This document shows, piece after piece, positions 1 to 7,873 of a stretch of DNA of 8,422 bases (the first letter of the stretch is position 1; each line of letters starts with the position of its first letter). This stretch comes from Paludibacteraceae bacterium (lineage in GTDB: Bacteria > Bacteroidota > Bacteroidia > Bacteroidales > Paludibacteraceae): NCBI GenBank assembly GCA_017542915.1, contig JAFXWI010000041.1:1-8422 (forward strand), written 5' to 3'. The notes under the pieces were generated by a model. That model was not told where the DNA came from. It was given only the letters and a program-made list of their open reading frames with translations, and ran no database searches. Position numbers and translations under genes: made by a program.

Positions 1-45
1 ATAGGTGAAAAAGTAGAATTTTAAGCGAAAAATGCAGAAAAATGG

Positions 46-76
46 CATACACTATTGTGTATGTCAATTTTTTTTT
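46..76 (+). terminator. Hairpin plus T9 tract upstream of gyrB (possible terminator or operator)
   Basis: CATACAC (46-52) and GTGTATG (57-63) form a perfect 7-bp dyad around the loop TATT. TCAA and then nine consecutive T residues (68-76) follow. This has the layout of an intrinsic terminator for a plus-strand gene ending left of the window, although the stem is AT-rich and the T run starts 4 nt after it. The dyad also covers the presumed -33 TTG (55-57) of the gyrB promoter, so an operator role is equally possible. The sequence does not decide between them. Confidence 0.4.
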
Positions 77-85
77 GTATCTTTG
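55..85 (+). promoter_or_regulatory. Bacteroidota-type promoter of gyrB
   Basis: TTG at 55-57 and TATCTTTG at 78-85 are separated by 20 bp. This fits the known Bacteroidota sigma-factor consensus (TTTG, 19-21 bp, TANNTTTG), with a complete match in the -7 element. Transcription would be expected to start near 90-93, giving a leader of about 80 nt before the ATG at 171. The T9 run lies inside the spacer. Confidence 0.8.
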
Positions 86-95
86 CACCCGATTT

Positions 96-118
96 ATGTG
101 TGCGCGCGAATAGCGCGC
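96..118 (+). promoter_or_regulatory. GC-rich hairpin / alternating purine-pyrimidine tract in the gyrB leader
   Basis: GCGCGC at 102-107 can pair with GCGCGC at 113-118 across the 5-nt loop GAATA, giving a 6-bp all-GC stem about 10 nt downstream of the likely transcription start. Positions 96-108 also alternate strictly between purine and pyrimidine (ATGTGTGCGCGCG). Such tracts can adopt Z-DNA under negative supercoiling. The rest of the leader (121-170) is A/T-rich and shows no clear structure. Any role in gyrase control is inference. Confidence 0.45.
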
Positions 119-164
119 CCGTACTACAAATACTTTAAGTTGAATAAATAATAAGATTTACTAA

Positions 165-2181
<2,017 letters not shown>

Positions 2182-2183
<2 letters not shown>

Positions 2184-2286
2184 TTTTGGTTTTCTCTTGG
2201 CATCTTTGGTCTTTCGGTTCGGTTATTATGCCCGCATAACTCCCTCACCGGAAAAACCAAATCTGCTCAAGACAAATTCCAAAATC
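2182..2286 (+). repeat. Nested inverted repeats between gyrB and the LOG gene
   Basis: Three concentric arms can pair. The outer pair is GATTTTGG (2182-2189) with CCAAAATC (2279-2286). The middle pair is TTTGGTCTTTCGG (2205-2217) with CCGGAAAAACCAAA (2248-2261), with one mismatch and one bulged G. The inner pair is TTATGC (2226-2231) with GCATAA (2234-2239). No T run follows, so it is not a standard intrinsic terminator. A weak -7-like CATCTTTG (2201-2208) has a TTG (2180-2182) 18 bp upstream, which could be a poor promoter for the downstream genes. The structure may be an RNA fold in the 3' end of gyrB mRNA or the leader of the next operon, or chance in AT-rich DNA. Confidence 0.35.
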
Positions 2287-2312
2287 GGAGAAATGCTTCG
2301 AAAGAGATAAAA

Positions 2313-2858
2313 ATGAGTGAACGGATGAAAATTGCAGTTTATTGTTCGGCAAAGGATGCGATACCTGAAGAGTATCTGGCTCTTGGAGATGCATTGGGAA
2401 CGTGGATCGGCGAGAACGGGCACACGCTGGTATATGGTGGTGCTACGGGCGGTCTGATGTCGCGTACCAGCAATGCTACCAAAGCAGCAGGCGGACAGGT
2501 GGTGGGAGTGATCCCAAGACGTATCATAGCCTGCGGACGCAAAGCGAACAACTGCGATGATCTGATCGAAGTAGCGAATATGTCCGAACGAAAGCAGCGG
2601 ATGCGTGACGAAGCCGACGTCATCGTTTGTCTGCCCGGTAGTTACGGAACGCTCGATGAGATGATGGACGCTACTTCCTCTGCTATCGTGGGAGAACATC
2701 GGAAACCGACCATTGTGCTCAACTACAAAGGTTTCTATGAGCCTCTCAAACAGCAGATCGAACTCATGCGAAGTCTCCATTTCATCCCAGAGCAAGAAAG
2801 CTACAAACCGCTCTTTGTGGATGCCATAGAAGAGTTAATAAATGCGATAAATCATTAA
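2313..2858 (+). CDS. LOG-family (TIGR00730-type) Rossmann-fold nucleotide ribohydrolase
   Basis: This 181-aa protein has the size and layout of the LOG/YvdD family, which cleaves nucleoside 5'-monophosphates (classically cytokinin ribotides) into free base and ribose 5-phosphate in the cytosol. It opens with IAVYCSA (7-13), has the glycine-rich VYGGATGGLM (40-49), then GVIPRR (65-70), the SERKQRM helix (91-97) and the family signature at 108-116. The usual PGGxGTxxE reads PGSYGTLDE here: the second glycine is Ser110, while the catalytic-type Glu116 and the upstream Arg are kept. The ATG at 2313 follows AGATAAAA; an in-frame ATG at 2325 (MKIAVY) is an alternative start giving 177 aa. It heads a run of close plus-strand genes, with 17 bp to the next. 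Its natural substrate here cannot be told, and many bacterial members are mislabelled as lysine decarboxylases. Confidence 0.88.
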   Translation: MSERMKIAVYCSAKDAIPEEYLALGDALGTWIGENGHTLVYGGATGGLMSRTSNATKAAGGQVVGVIPRRIIACGRKANNCDDLIEVANMSERKQRMRDEADVIVCLPGSYGTLDEMMDATSSAIVGEHRKPTIVLNYKGFYEPLKQQIELMRSLHFIPEQESYKPLFVDAIEELINAINH

Positions 2859-2875
2859 AAATAATCATTCATATT

Positions 2876-4222
2876 ATGAATCTATTCACAGCCAGATTAA
2901 CCGGCAAAATGCTCTCTACGGATGCGTATGAGCAAGCCATTAAAGACCTCCAAGAACGTGTTAAACGCTATCGGCAGATTGAAAAATCGCCTGAGTTGGC
3001 GGAGTATCTTGAGTTGAAGAAACTCGTAGAAAGCAGCGATTTCCAAGAGCGCCGCAACGAGCTCGTTAACCGTAAGTACAAAGACACCGAAGAAGGTCGT
3101 AAAGTGAACGCACACGATAAATTGGCATCGTTGCTGCGTATCAAGATGTACAACTATGCGAAAGGTAGCGACACTTTCCAAGCAGCTCTGAGGTTCCGTG
3201 AGAGTGAGGCGTTCCAGAATGCCGCTGATAACAGCGTGAGCAAGACCGAACGCGCTATGTACAACATGATCTTCCGTTCCGCTTTTTACAAGAACTACAT
3301 GAAAGTGCAGAACTCGCAGGAGTTGGTTCAGTTGAACGAGTTGGAGAAAGAGATCAACACCGAGGATTTCCAGAAACGTAATGAGTTCTGGGCGGACAGC
3401 AAGCGTTGGAAACGTACCGAGGAGTACAAGAAAGAGCAGCGCTTCAACGAGCTCGCTAACTCCGACGATATCAAGTTCTATTTCAATCAGCGTAAAGAGA
3501 AGATAGACTGGGCTGAGTTGTTCCGTCCTTCTTTCGAGGATCTGATGAGCTCCAATAAGAACTGGAAACCCGGTTTCGGATACGCTAATCCTGCTATGAA
3601 AGATGGTCACTCGCGTACGTCAGAGTTGCAGGCTTACAACAATGGTAAGAACACGTTCTTCGCTGAGGGACGTATGGATATCGAGACCCGCGCAGAGAGC
3701 AAGAAAGCAGTAGCATGGGATGAGCACAGAGGTTTCACAGAGCATGTGTTTGACTTCACTTCCGATGTGATGAACAGCAAAGAGGCATTCTCGCAGGAAC
3801 GTGGTCTGTTCATGGCAAAAGTGCGTTGCCAAGGAGCCGGTCATCATTTCTTCGGTCTGACCACGGGCAAACCCGGCAGTCCTATTATTGCGTTGTACCA
3901 CTACAACGGCGATGTACACCAGATGGGTCTGGTCAATGGTGACCGCTCGCAGATGGTGGATCTGACCGGTATGCTCCGCTCGATGTACTACGTCTATTCG
4001 ATCCGTTGGACCAATGACGAGTTGATTTGGTATGTCAACGATATGGAGGTTCTCCGTCTGCCGAACCGTATGCCGAAAGAGCCGATGTTCTTCCTTGCAC
4101 AGAGTTGGCTGCCGGGCAATGAGAAAGGTGGAGAAGGTAAACTGAAAGTACAGTGGGCAAAAGGCTATCGTCCGGTGGATGACTCGCCGCTCGCTCAACG
4201 CAAAGCGGATGATAAAGAGTAA
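2876..4222 (+). CDS. Probable cytosolic helical-repeat protein with degenerate GH16/concanavalin A-like domain
   Basis: I cannot name this 448-aa protein, but it has two clear parts. Residues 15-215 are strongly charged, predicted helical and repetitive: ELKKLVESSDFQERRNEL (46-63) resembles ELEKEINTEDFQKRNEF (155-171), with further SxxFQ-like units at 98-102 and 110-114 and a related segment at 190-203. Residues about 225-435 follow the glycoside hydrolase 16 / laminarinase-like beta-sandwich order: SELQAYNNGKNTFF (249-262), MDIETRAES (267-275), FTSDVMNSKEAF (294-305), GLFMAKVR (310-317), YSIRW (374-378) and WYVNDMEV (385-392). Where GH16 enzymes carry the catalytic EIDxxE, this protein reads GSPIIALYHYNG (334-345), so both glutamates are missing. 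No signal peptide or membrane segment is visible, suggesting a cytosolic carbohydrate-binding or structural protein rather than an exported glucanase. kdsA follows after 1 bp. Confidence 0.75.
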   Translation: MNLFTARLTGKMLSTDAYEQAIKDLQERVKRYRQIEKSPELAEYLELKKLVESSDFQERRNELVNRKYKDTEEGRKVNAHDKLASLLRIKMYNYAKGSDTFQAALRFRESEAFQNAADNSVSKTERAMYNMIFRSAFYKNYMKVQNSQELVQLNELEKEINTEDFQKRNEFWADSKRWKRTEEYKKEQRFNELANSDDIKFYFNQRKEKIDWAELFRPSFEDLMSSNKNWKPGFGYANPAMKDGHSRTSELQAYNNGKNTFFAEGRMDIETRAESKKAVAWDEHRGFTEHVFDFTSDVMNSKEAFSQERGLFMAKVRCQGAGHHFFGLTTGKPGSPIIALYHYNGDVHQMGLVNGDRSQMVDLTGMLRSMYYVYSIRWTNDELIWYVNDMEVLRLPNRMPKEPMFFLAQSWLPGNEKGGEGKLKVQWAKGYRPVDDSPLAQRKADDKE

Positions 4223-4223
4223 T

Positions 4224-5009
4224 ATGTTCTTGATAGCAGGGCCTTGCGCCATCGAAAATAGAGACATAGTTATGCAGACAGCAGAGACGCTGAACCGTCT
4301 TTGCTATGACTTGGGAATAACGCTGTATTTCAAGTCCTCGTTTGACAAAGCGAACCGCACTTCGGCGTCGGCTCGCGGTGTGGGAATGGAGGAAGGTCTG
4401 CGTATCTTGCAGGAGGTGAAGACGCAGTTCGGGCTGCCCATTGTTACCGATGTACACGAGAGTCATCAGTGTGCGCCGGTAGCGGAAGTGGCAGACGTTC
4501 TGCAGATTCCTGCTTTCCTCAGCCGTCAGACCGATTTGCTGCAAGCCGCTGCTCAGACAGGACGTATTGTGAATGTCAAAAAGGGACAGTTTATGGCTCC
4601 CTGGGATATGGGAGGAGCGATATCCAAGATAGAACAAGTCTCTACCGGCGCAGCTGCCGACGGCCGTATCTGGCTGACGGAACGTGGCAGCTCGTTCGGT
4701 TACGGACGATTAGTGGTGGATATGACTTCTTTGGTCGAGATGCGCCGGTTCGGTTGTCCGGTGGTGTTCGACGCTACGCACTCGGTACAACAACCGTCCT
4801 CGCAAGCAGGTATAACAGGCGGAAACCGTGAGATGGTACCTTACCTGATGCGTGCCGCATTGGCTGTGGGCATTGACGGTCTGTTTATCGAGACGCATCC
4901 CGAACCCGAAAAAGCTATCTCGGACGCTGCTAACCAAGTGCGTCTGAGCGACATGAAAAAACTTCTACAACAGGCATTGGAAATCAATTCGTTAATTAAA
5001 AATTGCTAA
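4224..5009 (+). CDS. kdsA: 3-deoxy-8-phosphooctulonate (KDO-8-P) synthase
   Basis: KdsA condenses phosphoenolpyruvate with arabinose 5-phosphate to KDO-8-phosphate, the precursor of the KDO sugar of the LPS inner core. The 261-aa TIM-barrel protein shows FLIAGPCAIE at the N-terminus, FKSSFDKANRTS (36-47), which marks KDO-8-P rather than DAHP synthase, LQIPAFLSRQTDLL (93-106), VNVKKGQF (116-123), LTERGSSFGY (151-160), FDATHSVQQP (182-191) and FIETHPEPEKAISDA (221-235). Cys8, His186, Glu223 and Asp234 match the metal ligands of the metal-dependent class (Aquifex type); the E. coli class has Asn in place of the Cys. The ATG at 4224 lies one base after the upstream stop (TAATATG) and is preceded by A-rich sequence. 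An in-frame ATG at 4209 (MIKSN extension) would overlap the upstream gene by 14 bp and cannot be excluded. Translational coupling to the upstream gene is likely. Confidence 0.95.
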   Translation: MFLIAGPCAIENRDIVMQTAETLNRLCYDLGITLYFKSSFDKANRTSASARGVGMEEGLRILQEVKTQFGLPIVTDVHESHQCAPVAEVADVLQIPAFLSRQTDLLQAAAQTGRIVNVKKGQFMAPWDMGGAISKIEQVSTGAAADGRIWLTERGSSFGYGRLVVDMTSLVEMRRFGCPVVFDATHSVQQPSSQAGITGGNREMVPYLMRAALAVGIDGLFIETHPEPEKAISDAANQVRLSDMKKLLQQALEINSLIKNC

Positions 5010-5014
5010 TCGTT

Positions 5015-6709
5015 ATGGAAGCGACCATCACTGTTTATTGCAAGAACACCCACACTTATCATGAGGTACCGCGCGGTATTTCGCTCATCGAGCTCAAAGA
5101 CCTGTTAGGTATCCAGCTGCCGTATCCGATTATTGCGGCACACGTGAACTACAAAGTGGAGAACCTCGATTTTCTGCTCTATAAACCCAAAGATGTGGAG
5201 TTCTTGGATGCCAGTTCGCCGAGTGGTATGCGCGTGTACGTGCGTACTTTGAATATGGTGTTCGCTTGTGCGGTGAATGAGTTGTACCCTGAGATGGACT
5301 TGCGTGTGGAGCATCCTATCAGCAAAGGTTACTACTGCACGCTCCAATGGCATATCAACAAAAACGAGGACTTGGAAGACCAAGCTACGCCGCCGGTTGT
5401 GACGCCTGAGATGGTGGCTGCTATCAAGGAACGTATGCGTCAGATCGTTGCCGAGGATCGTCCGATCTATGAGGAAGAGAAGCAGACCAAGGAGGTCATT
5501 CAGATGTTCGCGGCTCGTTTCAACAACGAGAGTTCGATCTTTGAGACCCTTGGAAACCCGTACTGCCGTTACTTCCGTATGGGCGATTTCATCGATTATT
5601 ATTCGAATGTACTGCTGCCGAGTTCGGGCTATGTGACGCTCTTCGACGTCGAGCCGTTCAAAGACGGAATGCTTATCCGTATTCCGAATCGTACGAACCC
5701 GCTTATTCTCGAGGACTCTATTCCGCAGGAGAAGATGTTCTCTATCTTCCAAGAGTATAACCGCTGGAACAAACTGCTGCGTATCAATAATGTGAGCGAT
5801 TTCAACGTAGCCTGCAAGGATAAGAAATCCTTTGAAATGATCAAGTTGGCTGAGGCTCTGCACGAGAAGAAGATTGCACAGACGGCGGATGCTATCGCGG
5901 AGAAACGGCCGAAGATCGTGTTTATCTCCGGTCCTTCGTCTTCCGGTAAAACCACGTTCTCCAAACGTCTGCAAATCCAGTTGCTGGTAGATGGTATCAA
6001 GCCTGAGGTGCTCTCCATGGACGATTATTTCGTCAATCGTGTGGACACTCCTCGTGACGCGAACGGAGAATACGATTTCGAGACGGTCAATGCGGTCGAT
6101 CTGCCGTTCTTCCGCCAACAGATGCATGATCTCTTGGACGGCAAGGAAGTGGATCTGCCGACGTATGATTTTACCATCGGAGAGCGTGTCTTCAAGGGAC
6201 GCAAACTGAAGTTGCAGAAAGATTCCGTTTTGGTGATTGAAGGTCTGCATGCGCTCAATCCGTGCATCTTGCCGGATGTGGATAAGAGCCTGACATTCAA
6301 GATCTTCGTTTCCGCGCTGACGACCATTAATATCGATAACCATAACTGGATTCCGACTACGGACATCCGTCTCTTGCGCCGTATCGTACGTGACTATAAG
6401 TACCGAGGTTTCTCGGCACGTGAGACCATCGCTCGCTGTCCGTCCGTCATCCGTGGCGAGCAGAAATGGGTATATCCGTTCCAAGAGGAAGCCGATGTGA
6501 TGTTTAACTCTGCGCTGATCTTTGAGTTCGCAGTACTCAAACGCCACGCCGAGCCGATCCTGCAAGAAGTGCCTAAGTTCTGCGAGGAATATACGGAAGC
6601 ACACCGTTTGCTTAAGTTCCTGCAGTACTTCATGCCTGTTCCGGAGCGTGAGATTCCGCCCACATCGTTCTTGCGTGAGTTCGTCGGCGGTAGTTCGTTC
6701 CGTTATTGA
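5015..6709 (+). CDS. TGS / ThrRS-like N-terminal domain / uridine kinase-like P-loop kinase fusion
   Basis: This 564-aa protein belongs to the nucleoside-kinase-like family with a TGS domain that is common in Bacteroidota. Residues 1-65 form a TGS-type beta-grasp. Residues 75-230 resemble the second N-terminal (editing) domain of threonyl-tRNA synthetase: AVNELYPE (86-93), TPEMVAAIKERMRQIV (130-145), MGDFIDYY (189-196) and LLPSSG (200-205). Residues 298-500 are a uridine kinase/phosphoribulokinase-type domain with Walker A GPSSSGKTT (306-314), SMDDYF (334-339), PTYDF (382-386), VIEGLHAL (407-414) and the arginine-rich RLLRRIVRDYKYRG (452-465). It probably phosphorylates a nucleoside or similar small molecule, but the substrate is not evident. 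The editing residues of ThrRS are not conserved, so tRNA editing is unlikely. The start is the ATG at 5015, 5 bp after the kdsA stop; an in-frame TTG at 5003 overlaps kdsA and is less likely. Confidence 0.88.
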   Translation: MEATITVYCKNTHTYHEVPRGISLIELKDLLGIQLPYPIIAAHVNYKVENLDFLLYKPKDVEFLDASSPSGMRVYVRTLNMVFACAVNELYPEMDLRVEHPISKGYYCTLQWHINKNEDLEDQATPPVVTPEMVAAIKERMRQIVAEDRPIYEEEKQTKEVIQMFAARFNNESSIFETLGNPYCRYFRMGDFIDYYSNVLLPSSGYVTLFDVEPFKDGMLIRIPNRTNPLILEDSIPQEKMFSIFQEYNRWNKLLRINNVSDFNVACKDKKSFEMIKLAEALHEKKIAQTADAIAEKRPKIVFISGPSSSGKTTFSKRLQIQLLVDGIKPEVLSMDDYFVNRVDTPRDANGEYDFETVNAVDLPFFRQQMHDLLDGKEVDLPTYDFTIGERVFKGRKLKLQKDSVLVIEGLHALNPCILPDVDKSLTFKIFVSALTTINIDNHNWIPTTDIRLLRRIVRDYKYRGFSARETIARCPSVIRGEQKWVYPFQEEADVMFNSALIFEFAVLKRHAEPILQEVPKFCEEYTEAHRLLKFLQYFMPVPEREIPPTSFLREFVGGSSFRY

Positions 6710-6752
6710 TGGCACGAGATTTGTAATAATGAGAGAAAGAAAAAAGGGAAAG

Positions 6753-7214
6753 ATGAAACATATCAAATTATTCAGTATCCTATTCGTTGTGTTGGCTGCT
6801 ATGCAGATCCGCGCAGACGAATCAAATATGCCCGTAGTGGTATCGCGTCCGAACCTGTTGGACTCGATGCCCAATGTAGAGGTGGTACAAGACTCGACGG
6901 TCGCATTGCTCTTACAAGGAGTGATGGACGGTCGACGTGAGTGGATTGAGATAGACGGTTACCGTGTTCAGGTCTATTCCTCTAACCAGCAGCAGTATGC
7001 CAAATCCGAAGCTTTGGAGTTGGAAACGAAGCTCAAAGAGGTGGTCAGCCACACGGTCTATGTGCAGTATGCATCGCCGTTTTGGAAAGTGCGTATCGGT
7101 GATTTCCGTACGGTCGACGAAGCTAAAGAGTACAAGAAACTATTCGTGCAGCAGTTCCCCAACATGGTGGGAGAGACGTATATTGTGCGCGATAAAATAC
7201 AAGTGTTGCAATAA
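6753..7214 (+). CDS. Secreted SPOR-domain protein
   Basis: This 153-aa protein begins with a signal peptide: basic start MKHIK, hydrophobic core [12 protein letters not shown] and a likely cleavage after Ala21, before DESN. It is therefore periplasmic, or a lipid-free envelope protein. Residues 67-150 form a SPOR domain ([11 protein letters not shown], then [22 protein letters not shown]), a fold known to bind denuded septal peptidoglycan glycans. Residues 22-66 look like a short linker with no recognised domain. The ATG at 6753 follows AGGGAAAG; an in-frame ATG at 6729 would add MRERKKGK and is possible, since it only lengthens the basic region. The gap from the kinase stop is 43 bp, the widest in the run, and I find no convincing promoter in it. 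The stop overlaps the folE start by one base (TAATG), implying translational coupling. Confidence 0.88.
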   Translation: MKHIKLFSILFVVLAAMQIRADESNMPVVVSRPNLLDSMPNVEVVQDSTVALLLQGVMDGRREWIEIDGYRVQVYSSNQQQYAKSEALELETKLKEVVSHTVYVQYASPFWKVRIGDFRTVDEAKEYKKLFVQQFPNMVGETYIVRDKIQVLQ

Positions 7215-7798
7215 TGGATTTACAAGAGTTTCATGCTAATCCTGCCGTGACGGAAGCAGTCGCTACGTCGGTGGAGGAGACTTTACGTCAGATAGGCGAA
7301 GACCCGACCCGTGAAGGGCTGCTCAAAACCCCGCATCGTGTGGGTAAAGCGTTGCAGTTCCTTACCAAAGGCTATCACGAAGATCCGGATGCTATCTTGC
7401 GTTCCGCCCTTTTTGAGGAGGACTATCGGCAGATGGTGGTGGTCAAAGATATCGATTTCTACTCCCTCTGTGAGCATCATATATTGCCTTTCTTCGGGAA
7501 AGTGCATGTGGCGTATATCCCGAACGGACGTATCACCGGTCTCAGTAAGATCGCGCGTGTAGTGGATGTCTTCGCACGTCGTTTGCAGGTTCAGGAGCGT
7601 CTCACTACCCAAATCAAGGATTGTATCCAAAAGACCCTTGATCCCTTAGGCGTCATGGTCGTCATCGAAGCCGAGCACCTCTGTATGCAGATGCGTGGCG
7701 TGCAGAAACAGCACGCGATGACCGTCACTTCCGATTTCACGGGAGTCTTTAATCAAGCTAAGACCCGCGAAGAGTTCATGAAGCTCATCAAAGGCTAA
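7214..7798 (+). CDS. folE: GTP cyclohydrolase I (FolE type IA)
   Basis: FolE converts GTP to 7,8-dihydroneopterin triphosphate, the first step to tetrahydrofolate and, in organisms that use it, to queuosine-type products. The 194-aa protein has [14 protein letters not shown] (30-43), [10 protein letters not shown] (84-93), [14 protein letters not shown] (105-118), the QVQERLT segment (125-131) and [19 protein letters not shown] (155-173). Cys86, His89 and Cys157 correspond to the zinc ligands of E. coli FolE, and His88 and His155 to its catalytic histidines. Length and motifs are complete. The ATG at 7214 shares its A with the TAA of the SPOR gene. It is the last gene of the plus-strand run; a long hairpin begins 13 nt after its stop. 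Confidence 0.97.
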   Translation: MDLQEFHANPAVTEAVATSVEETLRQIGEDPTREGLLKTPHRVGKALQFLTKGYHEDPDAILRSALFEEDYRQMVVVKDIDFYSLCEHHILPFFGKVHVAYIPNGRITGLSKIARVVDVFARRLQVQERLTTQIKDCIQKTLDPLGVMVVIEAEHLCMQMRGVQKQHAMTVTSDFTGVFNQAKTREEFMKLIKG

Positions 7799-7811
7799 GT
7801 TCCGCAAAAGA

Positions 7812-7860
7812 GACAAGTAAAGGGTGTGTCATTACACGAATGGCACACCCTTTACTTGTC
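7812..7860. terminator. Long bidirectional hairpin terminator between folE and the porZ-like gene
   Basis: GACAAGTAAAGGGTGTG (7812-7828) is perfectly complementary to CACACCCTTTACTTGTC (7844-7860). The stem continues inward through a T-G wobble (7829/7843) and CATT/AATG (7830-7833/7839-7842) to the 5-nt loop ACACG, giving 22 base pairs in all. It sits exactly 13 nt from the stop codons of both convergent genes (7798 and 7874). On the minus strand the stem is followed by TCTTTT, a fair U-rich tail. On the plus strand no T run follows, so termination of folE transcripts would depend on the stem alone or on Rho. Confidence 0.8.
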
Positions 7861-7873
7861 CGTAATGGTGGGA

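Noticed and set aside
1..24. Possible last codons (IGEKVEF, stop) of an upstream plus-strand gene
   Set aside because: Only seven codons are visible, too few to support a gene, although the hairpin and T run at 46-76 would fit a gene ending here.
32..151. A 39-codon ORF starting at 32 and running through the gyrB promoter
   Set aside because: It spans the promoter and T9 tract, so it would not be on the gyrB transcript, and its translation looks random.
6710..6752. A promoter for the SPOR-folE pair in the 43-bp gap after the kinase
   Set aside because: GAGATTTG only partly resembles the -7 consensus and has no TTG at the proper distance upstream.
6522..6752. Extension of the SPOR gene upstream to 6522
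   Set aside because: The extra codons overlap the kinase gene out of frame and would bury the signal peptide; starts at 6753 or 6729 fit far better.
5105..6874. A 589-codon open frame on the minus strand opposite the kinase and the start of the SPOR gene
   Set aside because: It has the same origin as the antisense frame in gyrB: the plus-strand product has clear TGS and P-loop motifs, while the antisense translation has none.
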